6,903 nucleotides of DNA from Elusimicrobiota bacterium. GTDB lineage: Bacteria > Ratteibacteria > UBA8468 > B48-G9 > JAFGKM01. The position numbers were made by a program, and so were the translations under genes. The DNA is taken from NCBI GenBank assembly GCA_012515635.1, contig JAAYXZ010000076.1, positions 1-6,903 of the forward strand, given 5' to 3'. The notes beneath the pieces were generated by a model. The model was not told where the DNA came from, ran no database searches, and worked only from the letters and a program-made list of their open reading frames with translations. Positions 6,354 through 6,903 of the stretch are shown in pieces (within the stretch, counting starts at the first letter, position 1; the number at the start of each line of letters is the position of its first letter).

Positions 6354-6360
6354 AAGGAGG
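6354..6360 (+). promoter_or_regulatory. Near-perfect Shine-Dalgarno of hpf
   Basis: AAGGAGG, inside a longer AAAAAGGAGGGGGGAT, lies six bases before ATG 6367 and starts two bases after the SpoIID stop. It is the strongest site in the window, consistent with efficient translation of hpf independent of the upstream gene. Confidence 0.85.
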
Positions 6361-6366
6361 GGGGAT

Positions 6367-6669
6367 ATGGAGATAAAAATTCACTCCGCAGTTCCTATAG
6401 ACAAGAATTTTGAAGAGTATATCAAGAATAAATTTGGGCGTCTAAAAAAGTTTCTCTTTGACGAGGGAAGCGCTGATTTTCACATAAAAAAAGAGGGCGC
6501 TGTCCATATTTGCATTATAAATATCCATTCCAAAGGTTATAATGTCTTTCTTAAAGAGGCGGACAATGATTTAAATAAAAGTGTTGAAAAATTGTTTGAC
6601 AAAACAAAGAGACAGGTAAGAAAAATGCACGACAAGGTGGTAACAAAGGTCTATAAAAAACAACCGTGA
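6367..6669 (+). CDS. hpf: Ribosome hibernation promoting factor, short form
   Basis: A 100-residue protein of the HPF/RaiA (S30AE) family, which binds the 30S decoding centre and mRNA channel of idle ribosomes and protects them in stationary phase or starvation. It shows the beta-alpha-beta-beta-beta-alpha pattern: MEIKIHSAVPI, a helix with KNKFGRLKKFL, strands ADFHIKKEG, VHICIINIH and YNVFLKEAD, and a final helix DLNKSVEKLFDKTKRQVRKMHDK, which matches the usual DxYxAIDxxxDKLxRQ signature loosely. It ends shortly after the lysine-rich helix (KVYKKQP), so it lacks the C-terminal dimerisation domain of the long form. By family knowledge, short HPF needs RMF-like partners or acts on its own to form 100S particles or inactive 70S; none is seen here. 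The start ATG has a near-perfect ribosome binding site. hpf followed by ptsN matches the proteobacterial rpoN locus, although rpoN is not present. Confidence 0.92.
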   Translation: MEIKIHSAVPIDKNFEEYIKNKFGRLKKFLFDEGSADFHIKKEGAVHICIINIHSKGYNVFLKEADNDLNKSVEKLFDKTKRQVRKMHDKVVTKVYKKQP

Positions 6670-6680
6670 AAACAAGAAAG

Positions 6681-6688
6681 GGGAGGAG
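6681..6688 (+). promoter_or_regulatory. Ribosome binding site of ptsN
   Basis: GGGAGGAG ends three bases before ATG 6692, with GGAG alternatives at five to six bases, in the 22-base gap after hpf. It fixes the start codon of ptsN. Confidence 0.75.
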
Positions 6689-6691
6689 AAG

Positions 6692-6903
6692 ATGAAAATA
6701 ACCGATTTTTTGAAGGAAGACAGCATCTTGATAGGGATTAAAAACAGAGATAAGAAAAATGCTGTTGCCGAATTACTGGAAGTGTTGAAGGAGAAGAAAT
6801 ACATCAACGATGATGCGGAGATTCTTGAAAGCATTATGGAGAGAGAGCGGTTAGGGTCAACAGGAATAGGGCAGGGAATAGCGGTTCCCCATACCAAAAC
6901 CGC
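6692..6903 (+). CDS. ptsN: PTS EIIA-Ntr (nitrogen-type IIA protein), 3' end outside the window
   Basis: The first 70 codons of a EIIA-Ntr/fructose-type EIIA protein (usually about 150 residues) are present; the frame is open at the right edge. The diagnostic segment is IMERERLGSTGIGQGIAVPHTK, written here as ERERLGSTGIG at 50-60 and AVPHTK at 64-69, with His67 as the predicted phosphorylation site that receives phosphate from NPr/HPr. The N-terminus KITDFLKEDSILIGI matches the family's first strand and helix. In proteobacteria PtsN regulates potassium transport, cell envelope stress and nitrogen responses and is encoded beside rpoN and hpf. Placement directly after hpf supports PtsN over a sugar-specific fructose EIIA, but without the C-terminal half a FruA-type or fused protein cannot be excluded. 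Confidence 0.9.
   Translation, partial: MKITDFLKEDSILIGIKNRDKKNAVAELLEVLKEKKYINDDAEILESIMERERLGSTGIGQGIAVPHTKT

Overview
The window (6,903 bases, moderately A+T-rich, with many ATA and AGA codons) carries one head-to-tail gene cluster on the + strand. In order: infB (5' end outside the window), a HIT-family hydrolase, kdsA, kdsD/kpsF, kdsC, an LptC-like lipoprotein, a SpoIID/LytB-type peptidoglycan enzyme, hpf, and the first 70 codons of ptsN. Every gap is 48 bases or less. Three junctions overlap: kdsA/kdsD by 4 bases, kdsD/kdsC by 11, lptC/spoIID by 35; kdsC and lptC also overlap by 40. I see no convincing promoter, terminator, RNA gene, mobile element or CRISPR array.

Organism: three Kdo enzymes and an LptC-like protein imply a Gram-negative cell that makes and exports lipopolysaccharide. 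The order kdsD-kdsC-lptC ... hpf-ptsN resembles the proteobacterial kdsD-kdsC-lptC-lptA-lptB-rpoN-hpf-ptsN cluster. However, the divergent IF2 signature motifs, the Aquifex-type metal-dependent KdsA, the infB-HIT-kdsA junction and the SpoIID insertion do not look proteobacterial. An uncultivated Gram-negative phylum (for example Omnitrophota or a similar candidate lineage) is a plausible guess, but the sequence alone does not settle it.

Layout: bases 1-2233 encode translation initiation factor IF2. Its reading frame is open to the left edge and the first residues look like the end of the usual N-terminal IF2 domain, so the ATG at 62 is probably internal. A repeat-rich Lys/Thr linker follows, then the second IF2_N domain, the GTPase domain and domains II-IV. 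Bases 2252-2590 encode the HIT protein. Bases 2639-4960 encode three of the four steps from ribulose-5-phosphate to Kdo: isomerase (KdsD), synthase (KdsA) and phosphatase (KdsC); only CMP-Kdo synthetase (KdsB) is missing here. Bases 4921-5490 encode the LptC-like lipoprotein, and 5456-6352 the SpoIID-like protein with a signal peptide. Bases 6367-6669 encode a short ribosome hibernation factor and 6692 onward the nitrogen-type PTS EIIA.

The most interesting points are the SpoIID-like gene in the slot where lptA-lptB-rpoN is expected, the IF2 frame extending off the window with its repetitive basic linker, the unusual G2 motif of IF2, and a Glu-to-Cys change in a conserved KdsA loop although all four metal ligands are present at Aquifex-identical spacing.
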